From Desertihabitans aurantiacus (lineage in GTDB: Bacteria > Actinomycetota > Actinomycetes > Propionibacteriales > Propionibacteriaceae): DNA of 35,705 nt. The notes under the pieces are model-generated. The model was not told the DNA's origin. It was given only the letters and a program-made list of their open reading frames with translations, and made no database searches. The stretch spans positions 1 through 35,705 of the forward strand of contig NZ_QPKK01000010.1 in NCBI RefSeq assembly GCF_003344635.1. Reading direction: 5' to 3'. The translations under genes and the position numbers were made by a program. Positions 20,174-28,663 of this stretch are shown here, piece by piece (positions within the stretch are counted from its first letter, which is position 1; each line of letters starts with the position of its first letter).

Positions 20174-20193
20174 GCGCACCGCTCCTGGCCGGC

Positions 20194-20856
20194 TCAGCCG
20201 GCCGCGGCCGCCAGCGCCCGACGGGCCGCGCCCAGCAGCAGCTCCCGCCAGTCGTCCGGGCTGATCCCGGCCCGCTTCGCCGGACGCAGGTCGTGCCCGG
20301 CGTCGGGGACGTCGAGCACGGTGACGTCGGCTGCGGGGTCGGCGCCGGCGAGGGCCGTCCGCAGCTCGTCGGTGCCGCCGAAGGGGTCACGGGCGCCCTG
20401 GAGCACCACCCGGGGCACCGCGGGGGCGAGCAGCTCCTCCAGCCGGGAGGTGGTGCGTCCGGGCAGGTGCAGCGGGAAGGACAGGCAGAGCACGGCCGCG
20501 GCGCCGACCGCGTCCGCGGTGCGGCAGGCCACCCGGGCACCGGCGCTGCGTCCGCCGGTGACCAGCGGTGCTTCTGGCCAGCGCCCGCGCAAGGTCGGCA
20601 CCGCCGCCAGCCAGGCCTCGTCCAGCTGCGGTGGACGAACCGCGACCTTGCGTCCGGCGACCAGCCAGGGCTGGGCGAACCGGGCCACCGCCACCCCCTC
20701 GGCCGGCAGCCGGCGGGCCAGGGTGGTGAGGTCGCGGGACTCCAGCCCACCGCCGGCCCCGTGGCCCAGCAGCAGCAGCGCGCCGGGACGTCCCGGCGCG
20801 TCGACCAGCCACCGGCCGGGGCCCTGCGGGGTGTCGACCGGGACGTCCTCGCTCAC
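20194..20856 (-). CDS. Alpha/beta-hydrolase family protein (TEX30/KANL3-like)
   Basis: A 220-residue hydrolase-fold protein. An oxyanion-hole motif [10 protein letters not shown] lies at about 29-37, the nucleophile elbow is GGRSAG with Ser104, the acid is probably Asp in GARDPFGG, and the histidine is in DAGHDL. This set and the HGAGG start are typical of the small dienelactone-hydrolase-like proteins related to KANL3/TEX30. The substrate is unknown. GTG 20856 overlaps the stop of the upstream SRAP gene as GTGA, so the two are co-translated. Confidence 0.85.
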   Translation of the reverse strand: MSEDVPVDTPQGPGRWLVDAPGRPGALLLLGHGAGGGLESRDLTTLARRLPAEGVAVARFAQPWLVAGRKVAVRPPQLDEAWLAAVPTLRGRWPEAPLVTGGRSAGARVACRTADAVGAAAVLCLSFPLHLPGRTTSRLEELLAPAVPRVVLQGARDPFGGTDELRTALAGADPAADVTVLDVPDAGHDLRPAKRAGISPDDWRELLLGAARRALAAAAG

Positions 20857-21668
20857 AGCAGCCGGTCCTGCCCCGCCCCGCCCTCGCCTGTGTCGCCGGG
20901 CCCGGCGCCGTCGGGGGTCTGCTCGTCAGCCGGCGGTTCCTCCGCCAGCGGCGTCAGCAGCTCGGGCCCGTCGTTGCGCACGTTGCTGACCAACCCGACC
21001 ACGGCGTAGGCCTCGAGCTGGGCGGCCTCGGTCACCTCGAGCAGCTCCAGCGCCCGCTGCGGGTCGGTGCAGGTCGGGTCGAGCCAGGCGTCGCGGGCAG
21101 CGGCCGGCACCACCATCGGCATGCGGTCGTGGATGTGGCCGACCGCGTCGGTGGCGGTGGTGGTGATGACCGAGCAGGAGACCACCCAGGCGTCGGGTGA
21201 GTCCGGGTCGGCGGCCGGGTCCTTCCAGAACTCGTAGATGCCCGCCATCGCCAGCAGGCCGCCGTCAGCGCGGTGGATGAAGAACGGCTGCTTGCGCGGA
21301 CGTCCGCCGCGGCCGGGCTGCTCGGTGTCGTACCACTCGTAGTAGCCGTCGGCGGGCAGCAGGCAGCGTCGGGCGGCGAAGGCGCGGCGGAAGGCGGGCT
21401 TCTCGGCCACCGTCTCGACCCGGGCGTTGATCATCCGCGCCCCGCCCTTGACGTCCTTGCTCCAGCTCGGCACCAGCCCCCAGCGCAGCGGGGTGAGCCG
21501 CCGACGGACCTCGCCGCTCTCCTTGTCGGCCCGCTCCAGCACGGCCGGGACGGCGTCGGTCGGGGCGACGTTCCAGCTCGGTCCGCCCCACTCCCCGACC
21601 ACGTCGTCCACCTCGAACTCCCGGCTCAGGTCGTCCGAGCTCGCGGAGCTCGCGTATCGCCCACACAT
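20853..21668 (-). CDS. SOS-response-associated peptidase, SRAP/HMCES/YedK family
   Basis: A 271-residue SRAP (DUF159) protein. The product starts MCGRYA, so after Met removal Cys2 is the N-terminal residue that crosslinks to abasic sites in single-stranded DNA. The other active-site marks are NVAPTD, LRWGLVPSW, NARVETVAEKPAF, LPADGYYEWY (Glu) and GHIHDRMPMV (His). It protects abasic sites and later frees itself. The last 35 or so residues are an acidic, Pro/Gly-rich tail. ATG 21668 is fixed by the need for Cys2 and by TAGCGT 7 bases upstream (leaderless). Mycobacteria carry an SRAP gene at the equivalent place near aroA. Confidence 0.94.
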   Translation of the reverse strand: MCGRYASSASSDDLSREFEVDDVVGEWGGPSWNVAPTDAVPAVLERADKESGEVRRRLTPLRWGLVPSWSKDVKGGARMINARVETVAEKPAFRRAFAARRCLLPADGYYEWYDTEQPGRGGRPRKQPFFIHRADGGLLAMAGIYEFWKDPAADPDSPDAWVVSCSVITTTATDAVGHIHDRMPMVVPAAARDAWLDPTCTDPQRALELLEVTEAAQLEAYAVVGLVSNVRNDGPELLTPLAEEPPADEQTPDGAGPGDTGEGGAGQDRLL

Positions 21669-21675
21669 GCCCGAC

Positions 21676-21681
21676 ACGCTA
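21676..21681 (-). promoter_or_regulatory. -10 box of leaderless SRAP gene
   Basis: TAGCGT on the minus strand, 7 bases before ATG 21668. The start codon itself is fixed by the catalytic Cys2, so this is one of the best-anchored leaderless cases in the window. Confidence 0.6.
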
Positions 21682-21744
21682 GTCCCCGCCACCGACGGTG
21701 AGCCCGGTGTGGGCCGCGTCGGAGGGAGCCGGTAGAAAGGACCC

Positions 21745-22314
21745 ATGAGCCTGCCTCGATTCGCCGCCCGCGCCATGCTGGCCAGCCTCTTCGTGTCCCG
21801 TGGCATCAAGGCCGCGCGCCAGCCCGACGAGCTCGTGCCGGTGGTCGAGCCGTTGACCGACCGCCTGGTCCCGCTCGTGCAGAAGAACGCGCCCAGCGGC
21901 GTCGGCTCCTACATCCCCTCCGACACCGCCACCCTGGTGCGGATCGGCGGGGTGGCCCAGGTGCTCGCCGCGCTCGCGCTGGCCACCGGCCGGCTCCGTC
22001 GACCCGGGGCGGTGCTGCTGAGCATCTCGATGGTGCCGCAGCTGCTCGCCTCGGCCCCCTTCGGCAGCAACAAGGCCTCCGACGACGGCGAGCAGAAGCG
22101 CAGCTTCCTCACCAACCTGGCCGTGCTCGGCGGGGTGCTGCTGGCCTCCCTCGACACCGAGGGCAAGCCCGGCCTCGTCTGGCGCGCCCAGGCCGGCGGC
22201 GACAAGGTCGCGGCCAAGACCCGCAAGGCGCGCAACCGGCTGGCCAAGGAGGCCAAGCAGGCCCGCAAGGACGCGCGGCGGGCCGTCAAGAAGGTCGAGA
22301 AGAAGTTCGACTGA
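21745..22314 (+). CDS. DoxX-family membrane protein
   Basis: A 189-residue protein. The N-terminus RFAARAMLASLFVSRGIKAARQP, then TATLVRIGGVAQVLAALALATG and RRPGAVLLSISMVPQLLASAPFG, follows the DoxX four-helix pattern. A fourth helix is [16 protein letters not shown]. The last 40 residues are a Lys/Arg/Ala-rich, probably helical cytoplasmic tail (about 150-189), which is longer than in minimal DoxX proteins. DoxX proteins of mycobacteria take part in a membrane oxidoreductase complex; the role here is not known. ATG 21745 has AGAAAGGA. It lies 12 bases before aroA, so both are probably co-transcribed. Confidence 0.85.
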   Translation: MSLPRFAARAMLASLFVSRGIKAARQPDELVPVVEPLTDRLVPLVQKNAPSGVGSYIPSDTATLVRIGGVAQVLAALALATGRLRRPGAVLLSISMVPQLLASAPFGSNKASDDGEQKRSFLTNLAVLGGVLLASLDTEGKPGLVWRAQAGGDKVAAKTRKARNRLAKEAKQARKDARRAVKKVEKKFD

Positions 22315-22326
22315 GGCCAGCACGAC

Positions 22327-23721
22327 GTGACGGCAGAACCTCCCGAGAACCCTCCCGCCGGTCCCGCCCGGCCCCGGCGAGCCGTGGCCGGAGGTGAGTG
22401 GTTCGCCCCCCGGGCCGAGGAGCGCGTGCACGCGCGCGTCCGCGTCCCCGGGTCGAAGTCGGAGACGAACCGGGCGCTGCTGCTGGCCGCCATCGCCGAC
22501 GGGCCGTCCACCATCACCGGCGGCCTGGACGCCCGCGACACCCAGCTGATGCGCGACGCGCTGCGGGCGCTCGGCACGACGATCGACGACGGCACCGACG
22601 TGTGGCGGGTGACCCCGGCGGCGGACGACCACCGGATGAGCGGCACCATCGACTGCGGTCTGGCGGGCACGGTGATGCGCTTCGTGCCGCCGCTGGCCGC
22701 CACCGTGCCCGGCACCGTGACCTTCGACGGCGACGAGCACGCCCGCTCCCGTCCGATGCTGCCGCTGCTGGACGCGCTGGCCGACATCGGCGCCGACCTG
22801 GACGACTCCGAGGCGCTGCCGTTCACGCTCACCGGACGCCCCGACCTGCCGGGCGGGCCGGTCAACATCGACGCCTCCACCTCCAGCCAGTACGTCTCCG
22901 CGCTGCTGCTGGCGGCCCCGCGGTTCGCGCGTGGGATCGACCTGCGCCACGTCGGCCCGACGCTGCCCTCGCTCCCCCACATCGCGATGACGGTGGCGAT
23001 GCTGCGCGAGCGCGGCGTGCGGGTGGACGAGCCCGAGGAGCACCGCTGGGTGGTCGCGCCCGGGCCGGTGCAGGCACGCGACGTCACCATCGAGCCCGAC
23101 CTCAGCAACGCCGCCCCGTTCCTCGCGGCCGCCCTGGTCACCGAGGGCCGGGTGACCATCCACGACTGGCCGGCCGACACCGACCAGCCCGGGGCGATGC
23201 TGGTCGACCTGTTCACCGCGATGGGTGCCCGCGCCGAGCTGACCGAGGACGGGCTGACGCTCACCGGCACCAGGCACGTGAAGGCGCTGGACGCCGACCT
23301 GTCCGCCGCCAGCGAGCTCACCCCGGTGCTGGCCGCGGTCTGCGCGCTGGCGCACGGCACCAGCCACCTGACCGGGATCGGCCACATCCGCGGCCACGAG
23401 ACCGACCGGCTCGCCGCGCTCGAGGCCGAGCTGCACGGGCTGGGGGCGTCGGTCAGCCAGCACGAGGACGGGCTCACCATCCACCCGCGGCTGCTGCACG
23501 GCGGGATGTGGCGCACCTACGCCGACCACCGGATGGCTCAGGCAGGGGCGGTGCTCGGGCTGGTGGTCGACGACATCACCCTCGACGACATCGGCTGCAC
23601 CAGCAAGACGATGCCGCAGTTCCCCGAGCTGTGGGACGACATGCTCGCCCAGAGCGACCGGTGGCTGGCCCGTGACGTCGCCGAGCACGCCGGGGACGAG
23701 GCAGGGCAGGACGCCCCTTGA
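22327..23721 (+). CDS. aroA: 3-Phosphoshikimate 1-carboxyvinyltransferase (EPSP synthase)
   Basis: A 464-residue enzyme that joins phosphoenolpyruvate to shikimate 3-phosphate, the sixth shikimate step. The binding motif PGSKSETNRALLLAA (about 41-55) is intact, as are CGLAGTVMRFVPPLAA (the phosphoenolpyruvate/glyphosate loop region), DASTSSQYVSALLLAAP, EPDLSNAAPFLAAALV, HETDRLAALEAELH, and TYADHRMAQAGAVLGL. About 35 Pro/Arg-rich residues precede the domain. GTG 22327 lacks a good ribosome site and lies 12 bases after the DoxX stop. The stop overlaps the rsgA TTG. The aroA-rsgA pair is conserved in actinobacteria. Confidence 0.96.
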   Translation: MTAEPPENPPAGPARPRRAVAGGEWFAPRAEERVHARVRVPGSKSETNRALLLAAIADGPSTITGGLDARDTQLMRDALRALGTTIDDGTDVWRVTPAADDHRMSGTIDCGLAGTVMRFVPPLAATVPGTVTFDGDEHARSRPMLPLLDALADIGADLDDSEALPFTLTGRPDLPGGPVNIDASTSSQYVSALLLAAPRFARGIDLRHVGPTLPSLPHIAMTVAMLRERGVRVDEPEEHRWVVAPGPVQARDVTIEPDLSNAAPFLAAALVTEGRVTIHDWPADTDQPGAMLVDLFTAMGARAELTEDGLTLTGTRHVKALDADLSAASELTPVLAAVCALAHGTSHLTGIGHIRGHETDRLAALEAELHGLGASVSQHEDGLTIHPRLLHGGMWRTYADHRMAQAGAVLGLVVDDITLDDIGCTSKTMPQFPELWDDMLAQSDRWLARDVAEHAGDEAGQDAP

Positions 23722-24752
23722 GCCGACGCGGAGGCATCCACAGCGACGAGCACGCGGGCTTCGACCGTCCCGGCCGCCGCTCCCGTCCCCGCACCAAGGA
23801 CCGGCCCGACTTCTCCGACGCCGCCCTGGCGACGGTGATCACCGTGGACCGTGGCCGGTACCGGCTGCGGCTGGAGGGGGCGTCCGACGACCCCGGTCAG
23901 GGACTGGTGTCGGCGACGAAGGCCCGCTCGCTGAGCCGGACCCGCGTGGTGGTCGGTGACCGGGTGCGCGTGGTGGGCGACCTCAGCGGCGAGGAGGGCA
24001 CGCTGGCCCGGCTGGTGGAGGTCGAGGAGCGGCGGACGGTGCTGCGCCGGACCGCCGACGACGACGACCCCTACGAGCGTCCGGTGGTGGCGAACGCCGA
24101 CCAGCTGGCCATCGTCACCGCGCTGGCCGACCCGCCACCGCGGCCGGGGATGATCGACCGGATCCTGGTGGCGGGGTTCGACGCCGGTCTGGACGCGCTG
24201 CTGGTGCTGACCAAGGCCGACCTGGCCTCCCCGGACGAGATCGTCGCCGCCTACCGCCCGCTCGATGTCACGGTGCTGACGACGCAGCCCGGTGCCGACC
24301 TCAGCGACCTGCGGGAGCGGCTGGCCGGGCGGACGACGGTGTTCGTCGGGCACTCCGGGGTGGGCAAGTCGACGCTGGTGAACGCGCTGATCCCCGGGCT
24401 GGACCGGGCGGTGGGGGCGGTCAACGCGACGACCGGCCGGGGCCGGCACACGTCGACGTCGGCGATCGCGCTGCAGCTGCCGGCGCTGCCGGACGGCGGG
24501 GACGGCGGCTGGGTGATCGACACCCCGGGCGTGCGCTCCTTCGGGCTCAGCCACGTCACCCCGGACGGCATCGTGTCGGCCTTCGGCGACCTGGCCGCCG
24601 AGACCGGCAGCTGCCCGCGCGGGTGCCGCCACGACAGCACGGCCGTCGACTGCGGACTGGACCAGGCGGTCGCCGAGGGCCGGCTCGCACCGGAGCGGCT
24701 GCAGTCCTTCCGCCGCATCCTCGACGCCCGGCTCAGCGCGGATACGTACTGA
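23718..24752 (+). CDS. rsgA: Ribosome small-subunit-dependent GTPase (RsgA/YjeQ)
   Basis: A 344-residue circularly permuted GTPase that helps late maturation of the 30S subunit. After a basic N-terminal tail comes an OB-like domain (about 35-105). The permuted G domain follows with G4 TKAD (165-168) before G1 GHSGVGKST (211-219) and G3 DTPG. The C-terminal zinc finger is CPRGCRHDSTAVDC. The start is TTG 23718, overlapping the aroA stop (TTGA), with AGGAC upstream. The rare TTG start may hold output below that of aroA. Length is normal. Confidence 0.94.
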   Translation: MSRRGGIHSDEHAGFDRPGRRSRPRTKDRPDFSDAALATVITVDRGRYRLRLEGASDDPGQGLVSATKARSLSRTRVVVGDRVRVVGDLSGEEGTLARLVEVEERRTVLRRTADDDDPYERPVVANADQLAIVTALADPPPRPGMIDRILVAGFDAGLDALLVLTKADLASPDEIVAAYRPLDVTVLTTQPGADLSDLRERLAGRTTVFVGHSGVGKSTLVNALIPGLDRAVGAVNATTGRGRHTSTSAIALQLPALPDGGDGGWVIDTPGVRSFGLSHVTPDGIVSAFGDLAAETGSCPRGCRHDSTAVDCGLDQAVAEGRLAPERLQSFRRILDARLSADTY

Positions 24753-24781
24753 GCCCGGTCGGTCGCGCGAGCCGGGTCGGG

Positions 24782-25705
24782 TCAGCCGGCCGGCGGTGCG
24801 GCGTCCGGGCGCTGGAAGTGCCAGAGGACGGTGGACGGGGTCGTCCAGGCCGCGGCGCTCGCCTCCGGGGCCAGGTCGAGCAGCGACCACGGCCACAGCG
24901 ACCAGGGTCCGAGGTCGTCGGCGTCGGCGGCCTGGCGTGCGGGTCGCTCGGGCGCGGCACCGTCGTCGACCGCCCCGACCTCCTCGCAGCGGCGGACCCG
25001 CAACCCGGCCGCCAGCGCCGCCCGCAGGTAGGCGCCGGTCGGGTGGCGGTAGGTGGGGACCAGCCCCGGTCCGCCGTCGGCGCCGAGGGAGGTCACCACC
25101 GAGCCGCGCAGCACCAGCTCGGCGTGGACGTCGGAGATCACCAGGTGGCCGCCCGGCCGGAGCACCCGGGCGAGCTCGGCCAGCGCTCCCCCGAGCCCGG
25201 GCAGGTGGGACAGGGCGAGCGCGCACACCGCGATGTCGACCGACGCGTCCGGCAGCGGGAGGCGCTCCAGGTGGCCCTGCACGAACCGTGCGGAGGGCAC
25301 GCGGCTGCGGGCACGGGCCAGCATCTCGGCTGAGGCGTCGACGCCGACCACCCGGTGCCCGGCGGCCTCCAGGCGTTCGGCCAGCCGCCCGGTGCCGCAG
25401 GCCGCGTCCAGCGCGGTGCCGGCGGGCAGGCCCTGCAGGACCTCGTCGACGAAGGGCTCGTCGAGGTCGAACAGGCCGTTGGGCTCGTCGTAGCTCGGAG
25501 CCCACTGCCGGTACCCGTCGGCGGCGCTGCCCCGGGCGACCCGCACCCCGGGGTGCTCGGCGAGCACCGGGTCGTCGAGCAGCCGGCGCACCTCGGCGAG
25601 CCGCTCGCGGGTGAAGCGCTCGTCGAGGTCGCCCGCCCACCCGCGCAGCAGCGCGAGGCCCTCCATCCCGAGCAGGTAGGCCAACGGGTGCTGGTAGATG
25701 GTCAC
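24782..25705 (-). CDS. Class I SAM-dependent methyltransferase
   Basis: A 307-residue protein with a methyltransferase core at about 80-195. Motif I is ALDAACGTGRLAERL, motif II HRVVGVDASAEMLARAR, then LPLPDASVDIAVCALALSHL and ELARVLRPGGHLVISD. This is the UbiE/Methyltransf_11 pattern. About 80 residues precede the core (MTIYQHPLAYLLGMEGLALLRGW), a feature I know from a group of actinobacterial methyltransferases of unknown substrate. GTG 25705 has TACGCT 8 bases upstream, suggesting a leaderless mRNA. It diverges from hisN and converges on rsgA. No metabolic partner is evident. Confidence 0.85.
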   Translation of the reverse strand: MTIYQHPLAYLLGMEGLALLRGWAGDLDERFTRERLAEVRRLLDDPVLAEHPGVRVARGSAADGYRQWAPSYDEPNGLFDLDEPFVDEVLQGLPAGTALDAACGTGRLAERLEAAGHRVVGVDASAEMLARARSRVPSARFVQGHLERLPLPDASVDIAVCALALSHLPGLGGALAELARVLRPGGHLVISDVHAELVLRGSVVTSLGADGGPGLVPTYRHPTGAYLRAALAAGLRVRRCEEVGAVDDGAAPERPARQAADADDLGPWSLWPWSLLDLAPEASAAAWTTPSTVLWHFQRPDAAPPAG

Positions 25706-25713
25706 GCCCGCCG

Positions 25714-25719
25714 AGCGTA
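25714..25719 (-). promoter_or_regulatory. -10 box of methyltransferase gene
   Basis: TACGCT on the minus strand, 8 bases before GTG 25705. Confidence 0.4.
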
Positions 25720-25806
25720 GGCACGGGTCGGCCGGACGGCCACCGGATTGCCGCGGTGGGCCGGGCGGGATGCCGTGCGGTGACGTCCGTGGCCGCGGGA
25801 CCCCGA

Positions 25807-25812
25807 TAGCCT
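25807..25812 (+). promoter_or_regulatory. -10 box of leaderless hisN
   Basis: TAGCCT, 6 bases before ATG 25819; no Shine-Dalgarno sequence is present. Confidence 0.55.
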
Positions 25813-25818
25813 CTCCCC

Positions 25819-26682
25819 ATGGCCCCGTCCCCTGCGCAGAACCTCACCGACGACCTGCGGCTCGCGCACCTGATGGCCGACAACGCCGACTCCATCACCA
25901 CCAGCCGGTTCCGGGCCCGCGACCTCACCGTCAGCAGCAAGCCCGACATGACCGAGGTGACCGACGCCGACCTCGCCGTCGAGGAGGCCGTCCGGCGCAC
26001 CCTGGCCAAGGCGCGACCGCGGGACGCGGTGCACGGCGAGGAGGGTGAGGACACCGGGTGGGGCCCGCGCCGGTGGGTGGTCGACCCGATCGACGGCACC
26101 CGCAACTTCGTCCGCGGGGTGCCGGTCTGGGCGACCCTGATCGCGTTGATGATCGACGACCAGGTGGTGGCGGGCGTGGTCAGCGCGCCGATGCTCAACC
26201 GGCGCTGGTGGGCTCACCGCGGTGGTGGTGCGTTCGCCGGGAAGTCGCTGATGTCGGCCGCCCCGATCCGGGTCTCGAAGGTGGCGACGGTGGCGGACGC
26301 CTCGCTGTCGTACAGCTCGATCGGCGGCTGGGTGACCTCGGGCCACGGCCAGCCGTTCGTCGACCTGATGCGCGACTGCTGGCGGACCCGTGCCTACGGT
26401 GACTTCTGGAGCTACATGCTGCTGGCCGAGGGTGCGGTCGACATCGCCTGCGAGCCCGAGCTGGCCCTGCACGACATGGCCGCGCTGGCGGTGGTCGTGG
26501 AGGAGGCCGGGGGTCGGTTCGGCAACGTGGCCGGCGAGCGCGGGCCGGTGGGTCCGGGCGCGCTGGCGACCAACGGCGTCCTGCACGACGAGGTGGTGCG
26601 CCGGCTCAACACCCCGGTCGAGCTGGGCGAGGACGACCTCGAGCCGTCGGTGGAGATCCCGCGGGTGACCCCGGAGGTCTGA
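25819..26682 (+). CDS. hisN: Histidinol-phosphatase, inositol-monophosphatase-like
   Basis: A 287-residue member of the Mg2+-dependent inositol monophosphatase superfamily. Metal-site motifs are HGEEGE (Glu74, Glu75) and WVVDPIDGTRNFVRG (Asp89, Asp92). A late motif ACEPELALHDMAALAVVVEEAGG gives the third Asp. NFVRGVPVWATLIAL and YGDFWSYMLLAEGAVD are typical of HisN of actinobacteria, which removes phosphate from histidinol phosphate in histidine synthesis. A generic inositol phosphatase is the alternative, but the pattern and place near aroA/rsgA favour HisN. The last 20 residues are an acidic tail. Confidence 0.9.
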   Translation: MAPSPAQNLTDDLRLAHLMADNADSITTSRFRARDLTVSSKPDMTEVTDADLAVEEAVRRTLAKARPRDAVHGEEGEDTGWGPRRWVVDPIDGTRNFVRGVPVWATLIALMIDDQVVAGVVSAPMLNRRWWAHRGGGAFAGKSLMSAAPIRVSKVATVADASLSYSSIGGWVTSGHGQPFVDLMRDCWRTRAYGDFWSYMLLAEGAVDIACEPELALHDMAALAVVVEEAGGRFGNVAGERGPVGPGALATNGVLHDEVVRRLNTPVELGEDDLEPSVEIPRVTPEV

Positions 26683-26790
26683 CCTCTTCCTTCGGCGTGG
26701 CGTCAAGCCCCGGGTCGCCTTGCGCTGCGCACCAGCCGGCCGCTGACGCCGCCTGAGCTCGACGCCCCGGACGTGGGCATGCCGCGGTCC

Positions 26791-26812
26791 CGCGCTGACC
26801 TGGTCAGGCGCG
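26791..26812. terminator. Possible bidirectional hairpin between hisN and the HNH gene
   Basis: CGCGCTGAC, loop CTG, GTCAGGCGCG folds into a nine-pair stem with one bulged G. It lies between two convergent genes. No T-run is present. The rest of the gap 26683-26850 shows no gene. Confidence 0.4.
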
Positions 26813-26850
26813 GCTGTGGCACGGCGAAGCCGGACTCCGACCGGGCGCGG

Positions 26851-28503
26851 TCAGAACGGTGGCGGGTCGTGCTGCCCGGTGGCGTCCGCGACGGCGGCCG
26901 GTGGTCGGCGCACGCGGAGCGGTGGTGAACCGCTCCGGCCGTTCGGTCTCGGTGCAGCGGGTGGCGGGGAGCCTCCGAGCGGTCGTCGTCCGGTCAGGCC
27001 GGTCGCCGTCCTCGGCGTCGGGTCAGCGGACCGCGGTGGTGACTGCTGGGAGCGGCTGCTGGTGTCGCGCCGGCCCGTCGGTGGGCCGGTGAGGGCGGTG
27101 GTGCCGTCACGGTCGCGGAGGAAGCGGTGGCCGTGGGGGCTCGTCCACAGGTGGACGCCGGGCGCGAGCCGCCGGTAGCGCCAGCGGTGGTGGGTCTTGT
27201 CGTTGTGGTGGCGCGGGCACAGCGGCACCAGGTTGTCCGCCGAGGTGGGACCGCCCTGCTCGTAGGGGATCTGGTGGTCGAGCTGCACCGTCGGCTGGCG
27301 CGGCGCCTCGTCGGCCGCCGTCACCGCGACGCGTCCGCGCCCGCCCGCCCGGATCGGGCGGGGGTGCGCAGGGCGGTGGCAGAAGGGGAACAAGCACGTG
27401 CGGTCGCGCAGGGTGACCCGCTCGCGGAGCCAGTCGGGGATCGCATAGCCCTCGACCGAGACGTTCTCGTTCAGGTCGATAACCGGCTTCACCTCGACCC
27501 GGGCGTCGGATCGGCCGCACCAGTCGCGGATCTGGCCGGCGGTCACCGGTGTGCGGGTGTTGCCCACCCAGCCGACCTGCGCCCGGTCCGGCGCAGCGGT
27601 GGGCGTGCGACCGAGCGCGTCGGCGGACAGGTGGAGGTACAGCAGCACCCGCGACCCCGCCGCAGGCGACCCGGCGGGCCTGGGCTGGTCGGACGTCGTC
27701 ACCGAGCGGGTCGGCCCCGTCGCGGCGTCGTGATCGGCGGTCGGGCCGAGGTCGAGGGCGGGCTGGCGACGGGCGAGCTCGCCGACGGCCAACGAGCGGC
27801 GGACGTCCAGCGGCTGATCGCACCCGGCCTGCGCCAGGGCGACGGCACCGTCGCTGATCGCGGCGTCGAGGTCGAGCGCGTCCACCAGGTCGAGGGTGCC
27901 TTCGACGTAGGAGAGACCGCCGCCGTGGCCGTCATCGGGGTGGCGCATGGTGAAGTGGCGGCAGTCGGCGGACTCGAGGCGGCGTCGCTCGGCCTCCTCG
28001 GGCATGAACTCCAGCACCGCCGCGTCGACCAGCCGGTCGAGCTGACGCGGCCCGACCTGTCCGGCGACGGCCGCCACCTGACGGTCGACGAAGGCGACCG
28101 CCTCGAGGGTGAGGGTGCTGGTGGACTGGGCGATCCCGCGCGCCCGCCAGGCCGGCACGCGACCCGCCTGCACGAGCGCCCACACCGCGGGCAGCCGGTG
28201 GCGCAGCTCCAGGGCGTCGCCGATCAGCCGCTGACCGGACTCCGACGGCAGCCCGACGGCGGCGGCGAACTCCGAGATGCAGGCCCGGTCGACCTGCGGG
28301 GTGCCCTCCCCGGCCAGCGGGACACCGCACTCGCGGCCCTGCCAGGTGGAGACGGCCGCCTCGTCGGCGTCCACCGCCGGGTGCAGGTCGGCCCAGGACG
28401 CGGCATGCCACAGCAGCCCGGCGCTCGCGCTCAGCTCCTGCTCGTGCAGCTCACGCGCGCCGGCGAGCACCGTGCTCGCGTCCAGTCCTCGTCCTGTTTC
28501 CAC
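26851..28503 (-). CDS. DUF222 / HNH endonuclease domain protein (13E12 type)
   Basis: A 550-residue protein. The N-terminal two thirds are DUF222-like (GVPLAGEGTPQVDRACISEFAAAVGLPSESG, ELRHRLPAVWALVQAGRVPAWRARGIA). The C-terminal HNH nuclease motif has CLFPFCHRPA, then QLDHQIPYEQGGPTSADNLVPLCPRHHNDKTH, with metal cysteines and the His-Asn-His residues present. A Pro/Arg/Ser-rich tail of about 85 residues follows. The 13E12/DUF222 family is multi-copy in many actinobacteria and its function is unknown; DNA cleavage is inferred only from HNH. GTG 28503 is chosen because TAGCGT lies 7 bases upstream; the longer frame to 28617 crosses that promoter. Other family members often sit in variable regions, as does this one, beside repeats. 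Confidence 0.85.
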   Translation of the reverse strand: METGRGLDASTVLAGARELHEQELSASAGLLWHAASWADLHPAVDADEAAVSTWQGRECGVPLAGEGTPQVDRACISEFAAAVGLPSESGQRLIGDALELRHRLPAVWALVQAGRVPAWRARGIAQSTSTLTLEAVAFVDRQVAAVAGQVGPRQLDRLVDAAVLEFMPEEAERRRLESADCRHFTMRHPDDGHGGGLSYVEGTLDLVDALDLDAAISDGAVALAQAGCDQPLDVRRSLAVGELARRQPALDLGPTADHDAATGPTRSVTTSDQPRPAGSPAAGSRVLLYLHLSADALGRTPTAAPDRAQVGWVGNTRTPVTAGQIRDWCGRSDARVEVKPVIDLNENVSVEGYAIPDWLRERVTLRDRTCLFPFCHRPAHPRPIRAGGRGRVAVTAADEAPRQPTVQLDHQIPYEQGGPTSADNLVPLCPRHHNDKTHHRWRYRRLAPGVHLWTSPHGHRFLRDRDGTTALTGPPTGRRDTSSRSQQSPPRSADPTPRTATGLTGRRPLGGSPPPAAPRPNGRSGSPPLRVRRPPAAVADATGQHDPPPF

Positions 28504-28510
28504 GACCCCA

Positions 28511-28516
28511 ACGCTA
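28511..28516 (-). promoter_or_regulatory. -10 box of leaderless DUF222/HNH gene
   Basis: TAGCGT on the minus strand, 7 bases before GTG 28503. This decides the start. Confidence 0.55.
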
Positions 28517-28663
28517 CGGAGGGGCTCTGACAGTTTTCGAACGTGTGATCGAGCATCCTCTCGGTCGACCCTCACCATGCCAGGGGATGCGGGCTGGGAT
28601 GGTGGTGCGGCGCGCAAACCGAGGCCCAGACGGCGGTCAGGCTCGGGACAGAGGCAGTCGGTT

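Noticed and set aside
18932-20179. Full-length extension of sigR back to 20179
   Set aside because: Beyond about 19670 it lies upstream of the SigR promoter and opposite aroQ; only the short extension to 19666 is plausible.
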